Origin: Clostridium pasteurianum BC1
GTDB taxonomy: Bacteria; Bacillota; Clostridia; Clostridiales; Clostridiaceae
NCBI RefSeq assembly: GCF_000389635.1
Contig: NC_021182.1
Coordinates: forward strand, 1,054,001-1,118,000
Reading direction: 5' to 3'
Length of the DNA stretch: 64,000 nucleotides
Each line of letters begins with the position of its first letter. The stretch's first letter is position 1. Of this stretch, positions 26,697-36,027 are shown in pieces. The notes below the pieces were generated by a model. The model did no database searches. It saw only the letters and a program-made list of their open reading frames with translations, and was not told the DNA's origin. A program made the translations under genes and the position numbers.

Positions 26697-26846
26697 CAGA
26701 AAACTGGAGGCAGGTGGCTGACTAGATAAACTAGAGGCACAACTTACTGGACAAACCAGAGGTACAGCTTACTGGAGAAACTAGAGGCAAAGTTTATTCA
26801 ATAAACCAGAAATGTGAGTTAACTAGTAAACTAGAGACAAGCTATT
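26697..26846 (+). repeat. Six 25-bp repeats, each with a small dyad
   Basis: Units begin near 26697, 26722, 26747, 26772, 26797 and 26822. Each has a four-base arm, a four- to five-base A-rich loop, a second arm and then GAGGCA or similar. The arm pairs are CCAG/CTGG, CTAG/CTAG, CTGG/CCAG, CTGG/CTAG, TTCA/CCAG and CTAG/CTAG. Five of the six can pair (one with a G-U), so the arms vary in a compensating way. The array ends 35 bases before the first large Met/Cys gene. It could be an operator array or a run of RNA hairpins. Confidence 0.75.
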
Positions 26847-26880
26847 ATTTAAATTTTTAAAATTTTAGGAGGGTATAAAA

Positions 26881-27345
26881 ATGGAAACAAAAATGATGGG
26901 TAAAGGTATGAATATGATGATGAATAAAGGAATGATGATGAATAACGGTATGGGTATGATGGATATGCCAATGCCACAAATGAACATGATGATGATTCCA
27001 CGTATGGAAATGAAAATGGAAAAATGTAAAAATGGAATAAAAATGATGTGCATGTCAAAAGATGAAACAGCAGTTGCAATGATGCAGAATCTTTGCTCAA
27101 TGTTAAGCGGCGGAATGACTAGTATGTGTATGATGATGAACGGAATGAAAATGATGGAATGCAACATGATGATGGGAATGTGCAAATGCGAAATGACTAT
27201 GGACGGAATGTGTATGACTTGGACTAGCGGAGATGAAATGATGTGTTCTATGATTCAAAAATGTTGTGATTGTATGATGAGCATGATGGAATGCGGTTGT
27301 ACTGCTATGATGTGCATGAACAATACTCCAGTTTGCTGCTGCTAG
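26881..27345 (+). CDS. Methionine/cysteine-rich protein, copy 1
   Basis: A 154-residue protein with 54 Met (35%) and 18 Cys (12%) and no histidine. Residues 1-48 are a Met-rich, cysteine-free domain (MMGKGMNMMMNKGMMM). The rest combines Met with cysteine pairs and triplets (MCKCEM, KCCDCMMSMMECGC, ending PVCCC). AGGAGGG lies 7 bases before the ATG, and codon use beyond ATG and TGY is normal, so it is a real gene. The composition suggests binding of many soft-metal ions such as Cu(I) through thioether and thiolate ligands, or a redox-buffer role. Structural spore-coat use is an alternative. I recognise no family. A near-identical gene follows in tandem. Confidence 0.85.
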   Translation: METKMMGKGMNMMMNKGMMMNNGMGMMDMPMPQMNMMMIPRMEMKMEKCKNGIKMMCMSKDETAVAMMQNLCSMLSGGMTSMCMMMNGMKMMECNMMMGMCKCEMTMDGMCMTWTSGDEMMCSMIQKCCDCMMSMMECGCTAMMCMNNTPVCCC

Positions 27346-27441
27346 TTTCTGGTTTACAATAAACATAATTATAATGCAAAACACTTATAAATCGGTAGGC
27401 TATGTATACTTTATTCCATTTTGGAAAAAAGTATGTAACTA

Positions 27442-27465
27442 AAAAATCTGTGTAGATTTTTTAAA
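27442..27465 (+). terminator. Short hairpin before the second Met/Cys gene
   Basis: AAAAAATCT GTGT AGATTTTTT. Its left arm is identical to the start of the final terminator of the cluster (28028), suggesting that the tandem duplication joined into a collapsed copy of that terminator. Confidence 0.6.
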
Positions 27466-27483
27466 TTTTAGGAGGGTATAAAA

Positions 27484-27948
27484 ATGGAAACAAAAATGAT
27501 GGGTAAAGGTATGAATATGATGATGAATAAAGGAATGATGATGAACAATGGTATGGGTATGATGGATATGCCAATGCCACAAATGAACATGATGATGATT
27601 CCACGTATGGAAATGAAAATGGAAAAATGTAAAAATGGAATGAAAATGATGTGCATGTCAAAAGATGAAACAGCAGTTGCAATGATGCAGAATCTTTGCT
27701 CAATGTTAAGCGGCGGAATGACTAGTATGTGTATGATGATGAACGGAATGAAAATGATGGAATGCAACATGATGATGGGAATGTGCAAATGCGAAATGAC
27801 TATGGACGGAATGTGCATGACTTGGACTAGTGGAGATGAAATGATGTGTTCTATGATTCAACGATGTTGTGAATGTATGATGAGCATGATGGAATGTGGA
27901 TGTACTGCTATGATGTGCATGAACAATACTCCAGTTTGCTGCTGCTAG
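27484..27948 (+). CDS. Methionine/cysteine-rich protein, copy 2
   Basis: A 154-residue tandem paralogue of the gene at 26881, offset by 603 bases, with only three substitutions (I53M, K127R, D130E) and the same AGGAGGG leader. All 18 cysteines are kept. Near identity at the DNA level, extending about 20 bases upstream and 25 downstream, indicates a recent duplication or gene conversion, so higher dosage of the product seems useful. The three changes are conservative and one adds a methionine. Function is as unknown as for copy 1. Confidence 0.85.
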   Translation: METKMMGKGMNMMMNKGMMMNNGMGMMDMPMPQMNMMMIPRMEMKMEKCKNGMKMMCMSKDETAVAMMQNLCSMLSGGMTSMCMMMNGMKMMECNMMMGMCKCEMTMDGMCMTWTSGDEMMCSMIQRCCECMMSMMECGCTAMMCMNNTPVCCC

Positions 27949-28027
27949 TTTCTGGTTTACAATAGGCATAATTATAATTGAAAATATTCAAATTGTAGAT
28001 TTGTATAAAATAAAACATAGTTAGTTA

Positions 28028-28080
28028 TAAAAAATCTGTGTAACGTCTATTTTAGTAATAGGGGTTACACAGATTTTTTA
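28028..28080 (+). terminator. Terminator of the Met/Cys cluster
   Basis: AAAAATCTGTGTAAC pairs perfectly with GTTACACAGATTTTT over a 20-base loop, followed by T residues. Confidence 0.9.
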
Positions 28081-28094
28081 CGTTCTTAACTATT

Positions 28095-28316
28095 CTAATA
28101 ATTATTCTTTAGTGTATATATAGCAGGGATTAATGATAAAATTAGTCTAATTCCATATGATTGAATATGCAGTAGTATTTCAAAGGGTGATTTTCTGCTT
28201 AAAATTCCAAAGGGAAGAAATAAAATTACAGCATCAGAAAATAATTTTATAGCATTTTTAACGATTTGATAATTATAATATTTATTTTTTAAGATAATGA
28301 TATATAATAGCAGTAT
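28095..28316 (-). pseudogene. Possible remnant of a small membrane protein gene
   Basis: On the minus strand an open frame without a start codon ends in ILSRKSPFEILLHIQSYG, IRLILSLIPAIY and TLKNNY before a TAG at 28097. The hydrophobic stretches resemble a membrane protein C-terminus. AT-rich DNA can produce such frames by chance, so this is tentative. Confidence 0.25.
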
Positions 28317-28387
28317 ATGTAAGTGTAAATTAGGAATTGTACATTTTTGATAAAAAGATTCATTGGTAGAAAGGAGATGTTAAACTT

Positions 28388-29608
28388 ATGCTTATTACTT
28401 GTGAGAGTATTTTAAAATTACCTTATTTTGAGAAAATGAGATTAGTAGCTGGAAAGGGCGGAATTAATAAAGTTATAAGGTGGATTCACGTGGTGGAAAG
28501 TCCTCAGGTGTCGGAATGGGTAAAAGGGGGAGAATTACTTTTTATAACAGGGGTAGTTATAAAAAATGATGTAAACATTTTGTTGAAATTCGTAAATGAC
28601 TTAATAGACAGAAATCTTTCAGGACTTGTTATAAATACGGGACCTTACATAAAAGAAACGCCTAGAGAAGTAAAAGAATTGGCTGATAAATTTGACTTTC
28701 CCATATTTGAATTGCCTTTTGAAGTTAAATTAATAGATGTAACTCAAAGTATATCAAGAGCAATTTTTATGAATAAGGTAGAACATGAATCCATGCATAG
28801 TTTCATGAAAGAAATTATTATGGGGGATTCACTTTTTACGGACGAAATTTTAAATAGGGCTTCTAACTATGGGTATAATTCAAATAAGATTTACTGTGCA
28901 TTGGTTGTAGATATAGATAATTTTAAAAATTTTATTAAAGAAAAAAAGATAAATGAGGAAGATACTATTATAGAAATTAAACAAAATATAGAACAAATTG
29001 TATTGTCTGTTATGAACAAATGGAATAGAAAGGTACTTTATGTAATACAGGGTGATTCCATTATTTTAATGATGCCTATAAGGGAAGTAAGAGATAAATA
29101 TGATGGAACTGCAGCTATTGGACAGGATATTATAAAAAGTGTTCAGGAAAAATTGAAAAATTTAACTGTAAGCATAGGAATAGGCAATAAATGGAGTGAA
29201 TTGAGGGATTTCAGGAAGAGTGTTAATCAAGCACAAAAGGCATTAAAAATTATAAAAATATGTGGAGAGAAAAGTAGTTTAAAAGAGTACAAAAAACTTG
29301 GCATATATAGAATATTCTTTGATGGAAATAGACAAAGTGAAATGAAAGAAATTTACTATGAAACCTTAGGTAAATTAATTGATTACGATTTAAAAAATGA
29401 AACAAATCTGGTGAAAACATTGGAAGCTTACCTATCCGAAGGTGCTAATCTTGGAAAAACGGCTGAAAAGCTTTTTATTCATAGAAATACTATGAAGTAC
29501 AGAATGAGCAGAATGGAAGAAATTTTACAATGCAATCTTAGAGATATAAATACCCTATTTGATTTCAATGAGGCTTTAAAGATCGGAAAATTTTTGAAAT
29601 ATATTTAG
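28388..29608 (+). CDS. PucR-family transcriptional regulator of the pyrimidine locus
   Basis: A 406-residue regulator. The N-terminal PucR ligand-sensing domain is at residues 1-125 (RWIHVVESPQVSEWVKGGELLFITG). A GGDEF-like middle domain follows at about 160-300. The C-terminal PucR helix-turn-helix is at about 345-400 (LGKTAEKLFIHRNTMKYRM). PucR proteins activate purine or pyrimidine degradation operons when nitrogen-rich bases are available. Here it precedes genes for reductive pyrimidine degradation, all on the same strand, and is the obvious regulator. It starts with ATG after AAAGGAG. Confidence 0.92.
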   Translation: MLITCESILKLPYFEKMRLVAGKGGINKVIRWIHVVESPQVSEWVKGGELLFITGVVIKNDVNILLKFVNDLIDRNLSGLVINTGPYIKETPREVKELADKFDFPIFELPFEVKLIDVTQSISRAIFMNKVEHESMHSFMKEIIMGDSLFTDEILNRASNYGYNSNKIYCALVVDIDNFKNFIKEKKINEEDTIIEIKQNIEQIVLSVMNKWNRKVLYVIQGDSIILMMPIREVRDKYDGTAAIGQDIIKSVQEKLKNLTVSIGIGNKWSELRDFRKSVNQAQKALKIIKICGEKSSLKEYKKLGIYRIFFDGNRQSEMKEIYYETLGKLIDYDLKNETNLVKTLEAYLSEGANLGKTAEKLFIHRNTMKYRMSRMEEILQCNLRDINTLFDFNEALKIGKFLKYI

Positions 29609-29780
29609 ATAGCTAAAAATAATAGATACCAATAAACAAATGAAGTCATATATATTTGTACATCATGGACATATAAAAACCAATTGAAATATGATAAATT
29701 ACTTACATAATAATTATTAATTTATCAAATTTATTAAAAATAATTTGACAAAATGGCAATAAATTCAGTTGGGAGGCACA

Positions 29781-30932
29781 ATGATGATAAGTTCAGTTTT
29801 TCAATCACCAGGTAAAATAATATATGGACAAGGTACAGTAAAACAAATAGGTGAAGAAACTAAAAAATATGGCAAAAAGGTAATGATTGTCACGGGGAAG
29901 AGTTCATCTAAAAAAACTGGAGCATTGGACAAAGTTATAGATAGTTTAAAAGTGGAAAATCTTCAATATATAATTTTTGACAAAGTTGAATCTCATCCCA
30001 GCGTAGATACAGTAGAGCTTGGAACTTCAATTGCCAAAGAGGAAGAGATCGATGTAATTGTAGCTTTAGGAGGAGGAAGCCCTCTTGATGCAGCAAAGGG
30101 AATAAGCATTATGCTCACTAACAGTGGAAGTATTGTGGATTATGAGAAAAAGCAGCCAGAAGTTCATGGAGTACCGGTTATAGCAGTTCCAACTACAGCA
30201 GGAACAGGAAGTGAAGTGAGTAAGTTTATAGTTATAACTGATACAAGACGAAAGGTTAAAATGTTAATAGGTGGAGAGGCACTGATACCTAAAGCTGCAA
30301 TTTTAGATGGAGAATTGACATTAATGGTGCCGCCAGATGTTACCGCTGCTACAGGTATGGATGCATTGACACATGCTATAGAAGCTTACATATCAAAAAA
30401 GGCTCAGCCAGCTACTAGTGTGCAGGCACTTTCGGCTATAAAGCTTATAAGTGAAAATCTAGCAAAGGCCGTACAAAATGGAGAAAACATGGATGCAAGG
30501 AACAACATGCTTTTTGCACAAATGCAGGCAGGACTTGCTTTTAGCAATGCTTCAGTGGCATTAGTACATGCCATGTCGAGACCTCTTGGTGCATATTTTG
30601 GAGTGCCACATGGACTTGCAAATGCCATACTTCTTCCAAGGGTTATGGAATATAACAGAGCAGCTTGCCCTGAAAAGTTTAGAGATATTGCAAAAACCAT
30701 GGGGGAGAACACTGCGGGATTATCCTTAAGAGAAGCAAGTAATCTTGCTGTAAAGGCAGTAAAGGAATTATATGCAGAAACTGGGCTTCCAGTAAAACTA
30801 AGAGATGTAGGAGTTAAGGAAGAGATGATAGAAACTCTTGCCAAGGATGCCATTAAAAGTGGAAGTGCGTTAGTTAATCCGAGAAAATCTAGCTTAGAAG
30901 ATCTTATAGATATTTATAAGAGTATTTACTAG
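29781..30932 (+). CDS. Iron-containing alcohol dehydrogenase, probable malonate semialdehyde reductase
   Basis: A 383-residue group III alcohol dehydrogenase. The NAD(P)-binding motif is GGGSPLDAAKG near residue 92. The metal site residues appear in GMDALTHAIEAY and in SRPLGAYFGVPHGLANA. The ATG at 29781 follows GGGAGG. Within this locus its likely substrate is malonate semialdehyde, made from beta-alanine by the aminotransferase encoded next and reduced to 3-hydroxypropionate. This is the way fermenting bacteria finish reductive pyrimidine degradation. The family is certain, the substrate is inferred from context. Confidence 0.85.
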   Translation: MMISSVFQSPGKIIYGQGTVKQIGEETKKYGKKVMIVTGKSSSKKTGALDKVIDSLKVENLQYIIFDKVESHPSVDTVELGTSIAKEEEIDVIVALGGGSPLDAAKGISIMLTNSGSIVDYEKKQPEVHGVPVIAVPTTAGTGSEVSKFIVITDTRRKVKMLIGGEALIPKAAILDGELTLMVPPDVTAATGMDALTHAIEAYISKKAQPATSVQALSAIKLISENLAKAVQNGENMDARNNMLFAQMQAGLAFSNASVALVHAMSRPLGAYFGVPHGLANAILLPRVMEYNRAACPEKFRDIAKTMGENTAGLSLREASNLAVKAVKELYAETGLPVKLRDVGVKEEMIETLAKDAIKSGSALVNPRKSSLEDLIDIYKSIY

Positions 30933-31141
30933 GGCATGTTAAGGAGCAATCAAGGATTAGATAGAAATAAAGTTTTTAAACAGGATATACAAGATGATCA
31001 CAGTGCTAAAAAGTAATCAATGAGTAAATAGTTAGTTTTTTATTTTTAAGGTTATATTTATTTTAACAATATCAAATATGAAATTGGCAAAGTTTCACAA
31101 TGTATAAATCAATTAAGAATATTTTAGGGGGATCGATTATT

Positions 31142-32500
31142 ATGGAACAAACAATAAATAAAGAAAAGGCTGTATTAACAGTAGCTGAAATAAAAGAATA
31201 TGACAAAAAATATAATTTACATTCCTGGAGTGCTCAGGCTAAATTAAATCCTCCAGTAATTACAAATGCAGAGGGAATTTATTTCTGGGACGAAAATGGT
31301 AAAAAATATTATGATATGTCTTCACAGCTTGTAAATTTAAATATAGGCTATGGAAATAAAAAAGTTATAGAGGCCATACAGAAACAAGCGTCACAGCTTG
31401 CTTTCACAGGTCCAGGAAATGCTATAGATGTAAGATCAGAACTTGCTAAAAAAGTAATAGAAATCGCACCAGATAACATGGGAAAGGTATTTTTTACCTT
31501 AGGAGGAGCGGATTCTAATGAAAATGCCATAAAGATGGCTAGAATGTTTACTGGAAAGTATAAAATATTTTCACGTTATCGTTCTTATCATGGTTCAACC
31601 TTTGGTGCAGCAAATCTTACAGGTGAACCTAGAAGATATACTTGTGAACCTGGAATACCTGGATTTGTGAAATTCTTTGATCCTTATATATACCAGGAAA
31701 AGATAGAATTTAAAAGTGAAGAAGAGGCATCAAAGTATTATGTAAATAAACTTAGAGAGCAGATTACTTATGAAGGAGCTGACACTGTAGCTGCAATAGT
31801 ATTGGAAACTGTAACAGGAAGTAACGGAGTCATAATACCTCCAGAGGGATACCTTGAAGGGGTTAGAACATTGTGTGATGAGTTTAACATAATTATGATT
31901 TATGATGAAGTTATGGCTGGCTTTGGTAGAACTGGTGAATGGTTTGCTTGTAACAATTGGAATGTAAAACCTGATATTATTACTTTTGCTAAGGGTATAA
32001 CTTGTGGATATGTGCCTTTAGGTGGAGTTATTGTCAGCAAGGAAATTGCAAAACATTTTGATGATAATGTGCTTATGTGTGGTTTAACTTACAGCGCTCA
32101 TCCAATTGGCTGTGCTGCTGGCTGTGCGACTATTGATGTGTATAAAGAAGAAAAACTTATTGAAAATTCAAGAGAGATGGGTAAAGTGCTTGGAGCAGAG
32201 CTTGAAAAATTGAAAGAAAAACATGCTTCTGTAGGGGACGTAAGGTATATAGGACTGTTTTCAGCAGTAGAGCTTGTTAGAAATAAGGAAACAAGAGAAC
32301 CAATGGTTCCTTATGGTAAAGATCCAGAGAAGATAATGTCAAAGCTTGTTGGAATGTTAAAAGAGAAGGGCTTTTCAACTTATTCTCATGAGAGCTGCAT
32401 ATTAGTTGCTCCACCTCTTATAATAAAAGAGCAGGAAATTAAGGAAGCTATGGCAATACTAGATGAAGTTCTTGATTATGCAGATAGTTTAACTCATTAA
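31142..32500 (+). CDS. Class III aminotransferase, probable beta-alanine aminotransferase
   Basis: A 452-residue PLP enzyme of the omega-amino acid aminotransferase group. IYDEVMAGFGRTGEWF holds the conserved Asp, and ITFAKGITCGYVPLGG the PLP lysine near residue 285. The ATG at 31142 follows AGGGGGAT; the ATG at 31100 has no site. In this locus it would move the amino group of beta-alanine to pyruvate or 2-oxoglutarate, giving malonate semialdehyde. An omega-amino acid role is consistent with the sequence; the exact amino acceptor cannot be read. Confidence 0.85.
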   Translation: MEQTINKEKAVLTVAEIKEYDKKYNLHSWSAQAKLNPPVITNAEGIYFWDENGKKYYDMSSQLVNLNIGYGNKKVIEAIQKQASQLAFTGPGNAIDVRSELAKKVIEIAPDNMGKVFFTLGGADSNENAIKMARMFTGKYKIFSRYRSYHGSTFGAANLTGEPRRYTCEPGIPGFVKFFDPYIYQEKIEFKSEEEASKYYVNKLREQITYEGADTVAAIVLETVTGSNGVIIPPEGYLEGVRTLCDEFNIIMIYDEVMAGFGRTGEWFACNNWNVKPDIITFAKGITCGYVPLGGVIVSKEIAKHFDDNVLMCGLTYSAHPIGCAAGCATIDVYKEEKLIENSREMGKVLGAELEKLKEKHASVGDVRYIGLFSAVELVRNKETREPMVPYGKDPEKIMSKLVGMLKEKGFSTYSHESCILVAPPLIIKEQEIKEAMAILDEVLDYADSLTH

Positions 32501-32510
32501 TGGGAGTAGC

Positions 32511-32649
32511 TTTAAAATAATGCTCTAAAGCAGGATGTAATATTTTCAATTATGAGTGCCTTCACTGCGAAAGAAAATCTAAGTTTTGCTAGTACTCGTT
32601 CAAAGCACTTTTAATCGTAAATACCACATCCTGGAGCATTATTTTAAAA
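32511..32649. repeat. Long imperfect palindrome after the aminotransferase gene
   Basis: TTTAAAATAATGCTCTAAAG at 32511 is mirrored by GGAGCATTATTTTAAA at the other end, with AGGATGT/ACATCCT inside. The ends resemble those of the palindrome at 37732 (TTTTAAAATAA). It may be a terminator or a mobile palindromic element. Confidence 0.6.
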
Positions 32650-32750
32650 CCAGAGCAGTGATGAAGGTATTTAACGACAGATAATGTAGAGACTATATGA
32701 TAATAGGGGTAGGAGAAAATCATAAAGAATTTTAGAGAGAAGGATGTATA

Positions 32751-33977
32751 ATGAAAAATATTAGTTGTGACAGAGAAAGAATGGAAGATAAGATTGTTAC
32801 ATTTAGTAAATTCGGTGATACCGGAAAAGGTGGGATAACAAGGTTATCCTTATCAGAACCAGACCTTCAGGCAAGAGAAGAATTCTGCAAGAGAATGAAA
32901 GCACTGGGCGCAGAGATCGTAATAGATGATATGGGAAATATATATGCCACATTTAAAGGATCAGAAAATCTTCCGCATATTGCAATGGGATCACATTGCG
33001 ATTCAGTAGTACAAGGTGGAAACTATGACGGCATTTTAGGTGTAATGACCGCAATGGAAGTAGCTGAAACTATCGTTGCAGAGAAGATTCCCCACCGCCA
33101 TCCAATTACAGTTATGATATGGACCAATGAAGAAGGGGCTCGTTTCGACCCTGCCATGATGTCATCAGGTGTTATTACTGGTAAATTTGATAAGGCAAAG
33201 ATGCTGGCGTCAAAGGATAATGAAGGAATGACCTTTGGTGAAGCTCTTGATGCAAGCGGATATAAGGGTGATGAGAAGAACAGAATGAATCCTAAGGACT
33301 ATATGGCTTTTGTAGAACTGCATATTGAGCAGGGGCCAGTGCTTGAAGCTGCAAAAATGGATATCGGCGTTGTAGAAGGCGTTGTTGGGATGGTCAATTA
33401 TGAATTTGAATTTATCGGCCAGGCTGGTCATGCCGGAACAGTTCCGCAGAAATTGAGACAGGATGCTCTTTTAGCAGCTTCTGAGGCTATTCAGTATCTT
33501 CATAGAGAACTTGACAAACTTGATGAAAGACTAGTTTATACTACTGGTAGAATTATTTGTTCGCCAAATGTGCATACAATTATACCGGATGATGTTAAGT
33601 TTACATTGGATGCAAGACATCAAGATCCAGCAGTAGTACAGCAAGTGGTTGAAGTTATTAAGGGAATTCCTTCTGAACTTGCAAAGTGTAAGGTTAGCTA
33701 CAAGGAATTGTGGTCACGTAAAACCGTCAGCTATAATAAAGAATTGGTGGACTTCGTTGAAAAAAATGCAAATCTTCATGGATACTCCAATATGAGAATG
33801 TACAGTGGTCCTGGACATGATGCCCAGTTTGTAGCTGATATGCTGCCTGTAACTATGATATTTGTGCCAAGTATTGGTGGGCACAGCCATTGTGAAATAG
33901 AAAAAACCCCCCTTGATAATTGCTTAAAAGGGGCTAACGTATTACTGCAAACGGTGTTGGATATCGATAAGAAGTAG
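32751..33977 (+). CDS. M20-family amidohydrolase, probable beta-ureidopropionase
   Basis: A 408-residue zinc hydrolase of the N-carbamoyl-amino acid hydrolase/allantoate amidohydrolase group. Metal motifs are GSHCDSVVQGGNYDG, TNEEGARFDPAM, VELHIEQGPVLE and GGHSHCE near the C-terminus; the dimerisation insert has GHAGTVPQ. It would hydrolyse N-carbamoyl-beta-alanine to beta-alanine, CO2 and ammonia, between the dihydropyrimidinase and the aminotransferase of this locus. Allantoate amidohydrolase is the main alternative, but no other allantoin gene is visible. The ATG follows AAGGATG. Confidence 0.86.
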   Translation: MKNISCDRERMEDKIVTFSKFGDTGKGGITRLSLSEPDLQAREEFCKRMKALGAEIVIDDMGNIYATFKGSENLPHIAMGSHCDSVVQGGNYDGILGVMTAMEVAETIVAEKIPHRHPITVMIWTNEEGARFDPAMMSSGVITGKFDKAKMLASKDNEGMTFGEALDASGYKGDEKNRMNPKDYMAFVELHIEQGPVLEAAKMDIGVVEGVVGMVNYEFEFIGQAGHAGTVPQKLRQDALLAASEAIQYLHRELDKLDERLVYTTGRIICSPNVHTIIPDDVKFTLDARHQDPAVVQQVVEVIKGIPSELAKCKVSYKELWSRKTVSYNKELVDFVEKNANLHGYSNMRMYSGPGHDAQFVADMLPVTMIFVPSIGGHSHCEIEKTPLDNCLKGANVLLQTVLDIDKK

Positions 33978-34187
33978 AGGCATCTATTTAGTTCGTTTAA
34001 TTACGAAGATAAAGGATGAGCTTTACCCATCCCTTCCTCAGATGATAAATTGGTAAAATTTTTCTGAATTTACTGTATAAATTAATAAATTTAAAATTTA
34101 AAGTAAATAATATTAACATATTGATAATTTTTTAAAATTCATTTAAACTTAGTGAGAACAAAAAATAATTTAAAAATTAAATTAAGG

Positions 34188-34341
34188 CATATGAAAATAA
34201 ATAGTAAGTCAAAGATGCGACGAATATTTTGAATCCGACAAGGAAGCGGGTGACCAAGATAGTGAGCTATCTGAGGGCTCTGTTGACGCAGCAGGATGCA
34301 AAATAGACTAGCATACTGACTAGCTATTTACTTGAATATGA
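34188..34341 (+). repeat. MITE-like repeat family M, full copy
   Basis: About 154 bp with terminal inverted repeats: CATATGAAAATAAATAGTAA at the left and, inverted at the right, CATATTCAAGTAAATAGCTA. The inside holds GATGCGACG, GACAAGGAAGC and TGACGCAGCAGGATGC. It stops directly before the ribosome site of the permease gene. Confidence 0.7.
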
Positions 34342-34363
34342 CTAAAGAGGAGTGAAGTTTGTT

Positions 34364-35848
34364 ATGAAAGAAGAGATGTATGAATTAAAAGAAGATGTAA
34401 GTGGCAGTAAATTATATAATAAGGACCTTGCCCCGACAGCTATTAAGGACAGAAACTGGAATACTTACAACTATACAGCACTATGGATAAGTATGGCACA
34501 CTGTATACCTACCTATATGATGGCTGGTGGACTTATTGCCCTGGGCATGAACTGGCTGCAGGCAATAATAACCATTACTCTTGGAAATCTTATAGTTTTA
34601 ATACCAATGTTGTTAAATGCTCATCCAGGTGCTAAATATGGAATTTCCTTTCCGGTTTTAGCAAGAGTGTCTTTTGGTACAAAGGGAGCCAATATACCAG
34701 CAATACTGAGAGCTATAGTGGCTTGCGGGTGGTTTGGTATAAATACCTATATAGGTGGAAGTGCTCTAAATGTACTGTTTGCATCAATAATACCTGGTTG
34801 GAAAACCATGGGTGGAAGTTTCTCTATATTGGGATTGGCACTGCCTAATGCTATAACCTTTATGATATTCTGGGCAATACAGATATACATTATATATAAA
34901 GGTATGGATTGGGTTAGAAAATTTGAAAACTGGGCTGCACCAGTAGTATTAATTCTTGCACTTATTCTTGTAATTTGGGCAGTTTATACTGCACACGGTT
35001 TTGGACCACTATTCAGTGAACCAAGTAAATTTAAAACTACAGGTGAATTCATAAAAGTATTTATTCCATCATTAACGGGTATGATAGGCTTTTGGGCTAC
35101 TCTATCACTTAACATACCTGATTTTACGAGATTTGCAAAGAGTCAGAGACAGCAGATGATAGGTCAGGCTATTGGATTACCACCAACAATGACAATATTT
35201 TCAGCAATGGGTATAATAGTAACTTCAGCTACAGTTGTTATATTTGGAAAAGCAATGTGGGATCCAGTTGATATAGTTTCAAAATTTACAAATCCTATAG
35301 TTCTCTTTATAGGCTTTGCAGGAATAGTTATTGCATCATTATCTGTTAATATAGCGGCAAACATTGTTTCACCAGCAAATGATTTTTCAAACGTAATGCC
35401 AACACGTATAAACTTTAAAACAGGGGGACTTATTACAGGTATCTTAGGTATAATTATAATGCCTTGGAGACTTTTAGCTGATCCTAGTGGATATATATTC
35501 AATTGGCTTGGGACCTATTCAGGAATACTTGGACCAATTGCAGCAATTATTATTTGTGATTATTGGGTTTGCAGAAAGAAAACTCTTAAGCTTAAGGATC
35601 TTTTTGATGAAAATGGAATTTACTCTTATTCAAATGGTTTTAATAAAAACGCAATTATAGCATTAGTTATTGGGGTAGTTGTAGCTCTTATAGGTAAAGT
35701 AGTTCCAGCATTAAGCGTAATAGTTGATTATTCATGGTTTGCAGGTTTTGCAGTATCTTTTATAGTTTATTTACTTTTAAATTCTTCTAATGGAGTTTCG
35801 GAAGAAAATAGTAAAAATTTAGACGGAGAAGGAAGTTCAGCTGTATAA
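34364..35848 (+). CDS. NCS1-family nucleobase permease (probable uracil/dihydropyrimidine transporter)
   Basis: A 494-residue membrane protein of the nucleobase:cation symporter-1 family with about 12 helices. Family features include NRDLAPT-like NKDLAPTAIKDRNWNTYNY before helix 1, GAKYGISFPVLARVSFGTKGANIPAILRA, and the helix with GFWATLSLNIPDFTRFAKSQ. It imports pyrimidines or hydantoins in related loci, which matches the surrounding catabolic genes. The ATG at 34364 lies 11 bases after AAAGAGGAG; a GTG at 34352 overlaps that site and is less likely. Confidence 0.9.
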   Translation: MKEEMYELKEDVSGSKLYNKDLAPTAIKDRNWNTYNYTALWISMAHCIPTYMMAGGLIALGMNWLQAIITITLGNLIVLIPMLLNAHPGAKYGISFPVLARVSFGTKGANIPAILRAIVACGWFGINTYIGGSALNVLFASIIPGWKTMGGSFSILGLALPNAITFMIFWAIQIYIIYKGMDWVRKFENWAAPVVLILALILVIWAVYTAHGFGPLFSEPSKFKTTGEFIKVFIPSLTGMIGFWATLSLNIPDFTRFAKSQRQQMIGQAIGLPPTMTIFSAMGIIVTSATVVIFGKAMWDPVDIVSKFTNPIVLFIGFAGIVIASLSVNIAANIVSPANDFSNVMPTRINFKTGGLITGILGIIIMPWRLLADPSGYIFNWLGTYSGILGPIAAIIICDYWVCRKKTLKLKDLFDENGIYSYSNGFNKNAIIALVIGVVVALIGKVVPALSVIVDYSWFAGFAVSFIVYLLLNSSNGVSEENSKNLDGEGSSAV

Positions 35849-36027
35849 AATATAGATAGAATTTTCATATTATATAAGTTGTAATTAAAATTATACATTT
35901 GATCAATAATGTTTGAGTAAAATAAATATTCTAAAATAAATATTTTATAATAAATATAATTTGTTGAAACATATATAGTAAAAATTAAAAATATTTTTCT
36001 GTAGTATATTTTAAATTTCTATAGCAT

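Noticed and set aside
26697-26846. CRISPR array
   Set aside because: The 25-bp units are contiguous with no unique spacers, and no cas genes are present in the window.
26849-27969. Long His/Ser-rich and Ile/Phe-rich frames on the minus strand opposite the Met/Cys genes
   Set aside because: They are the complement of ATG and TGC codons (CAT, GCA). They lack ribosome sites and overlap genes with perfect expression signals.
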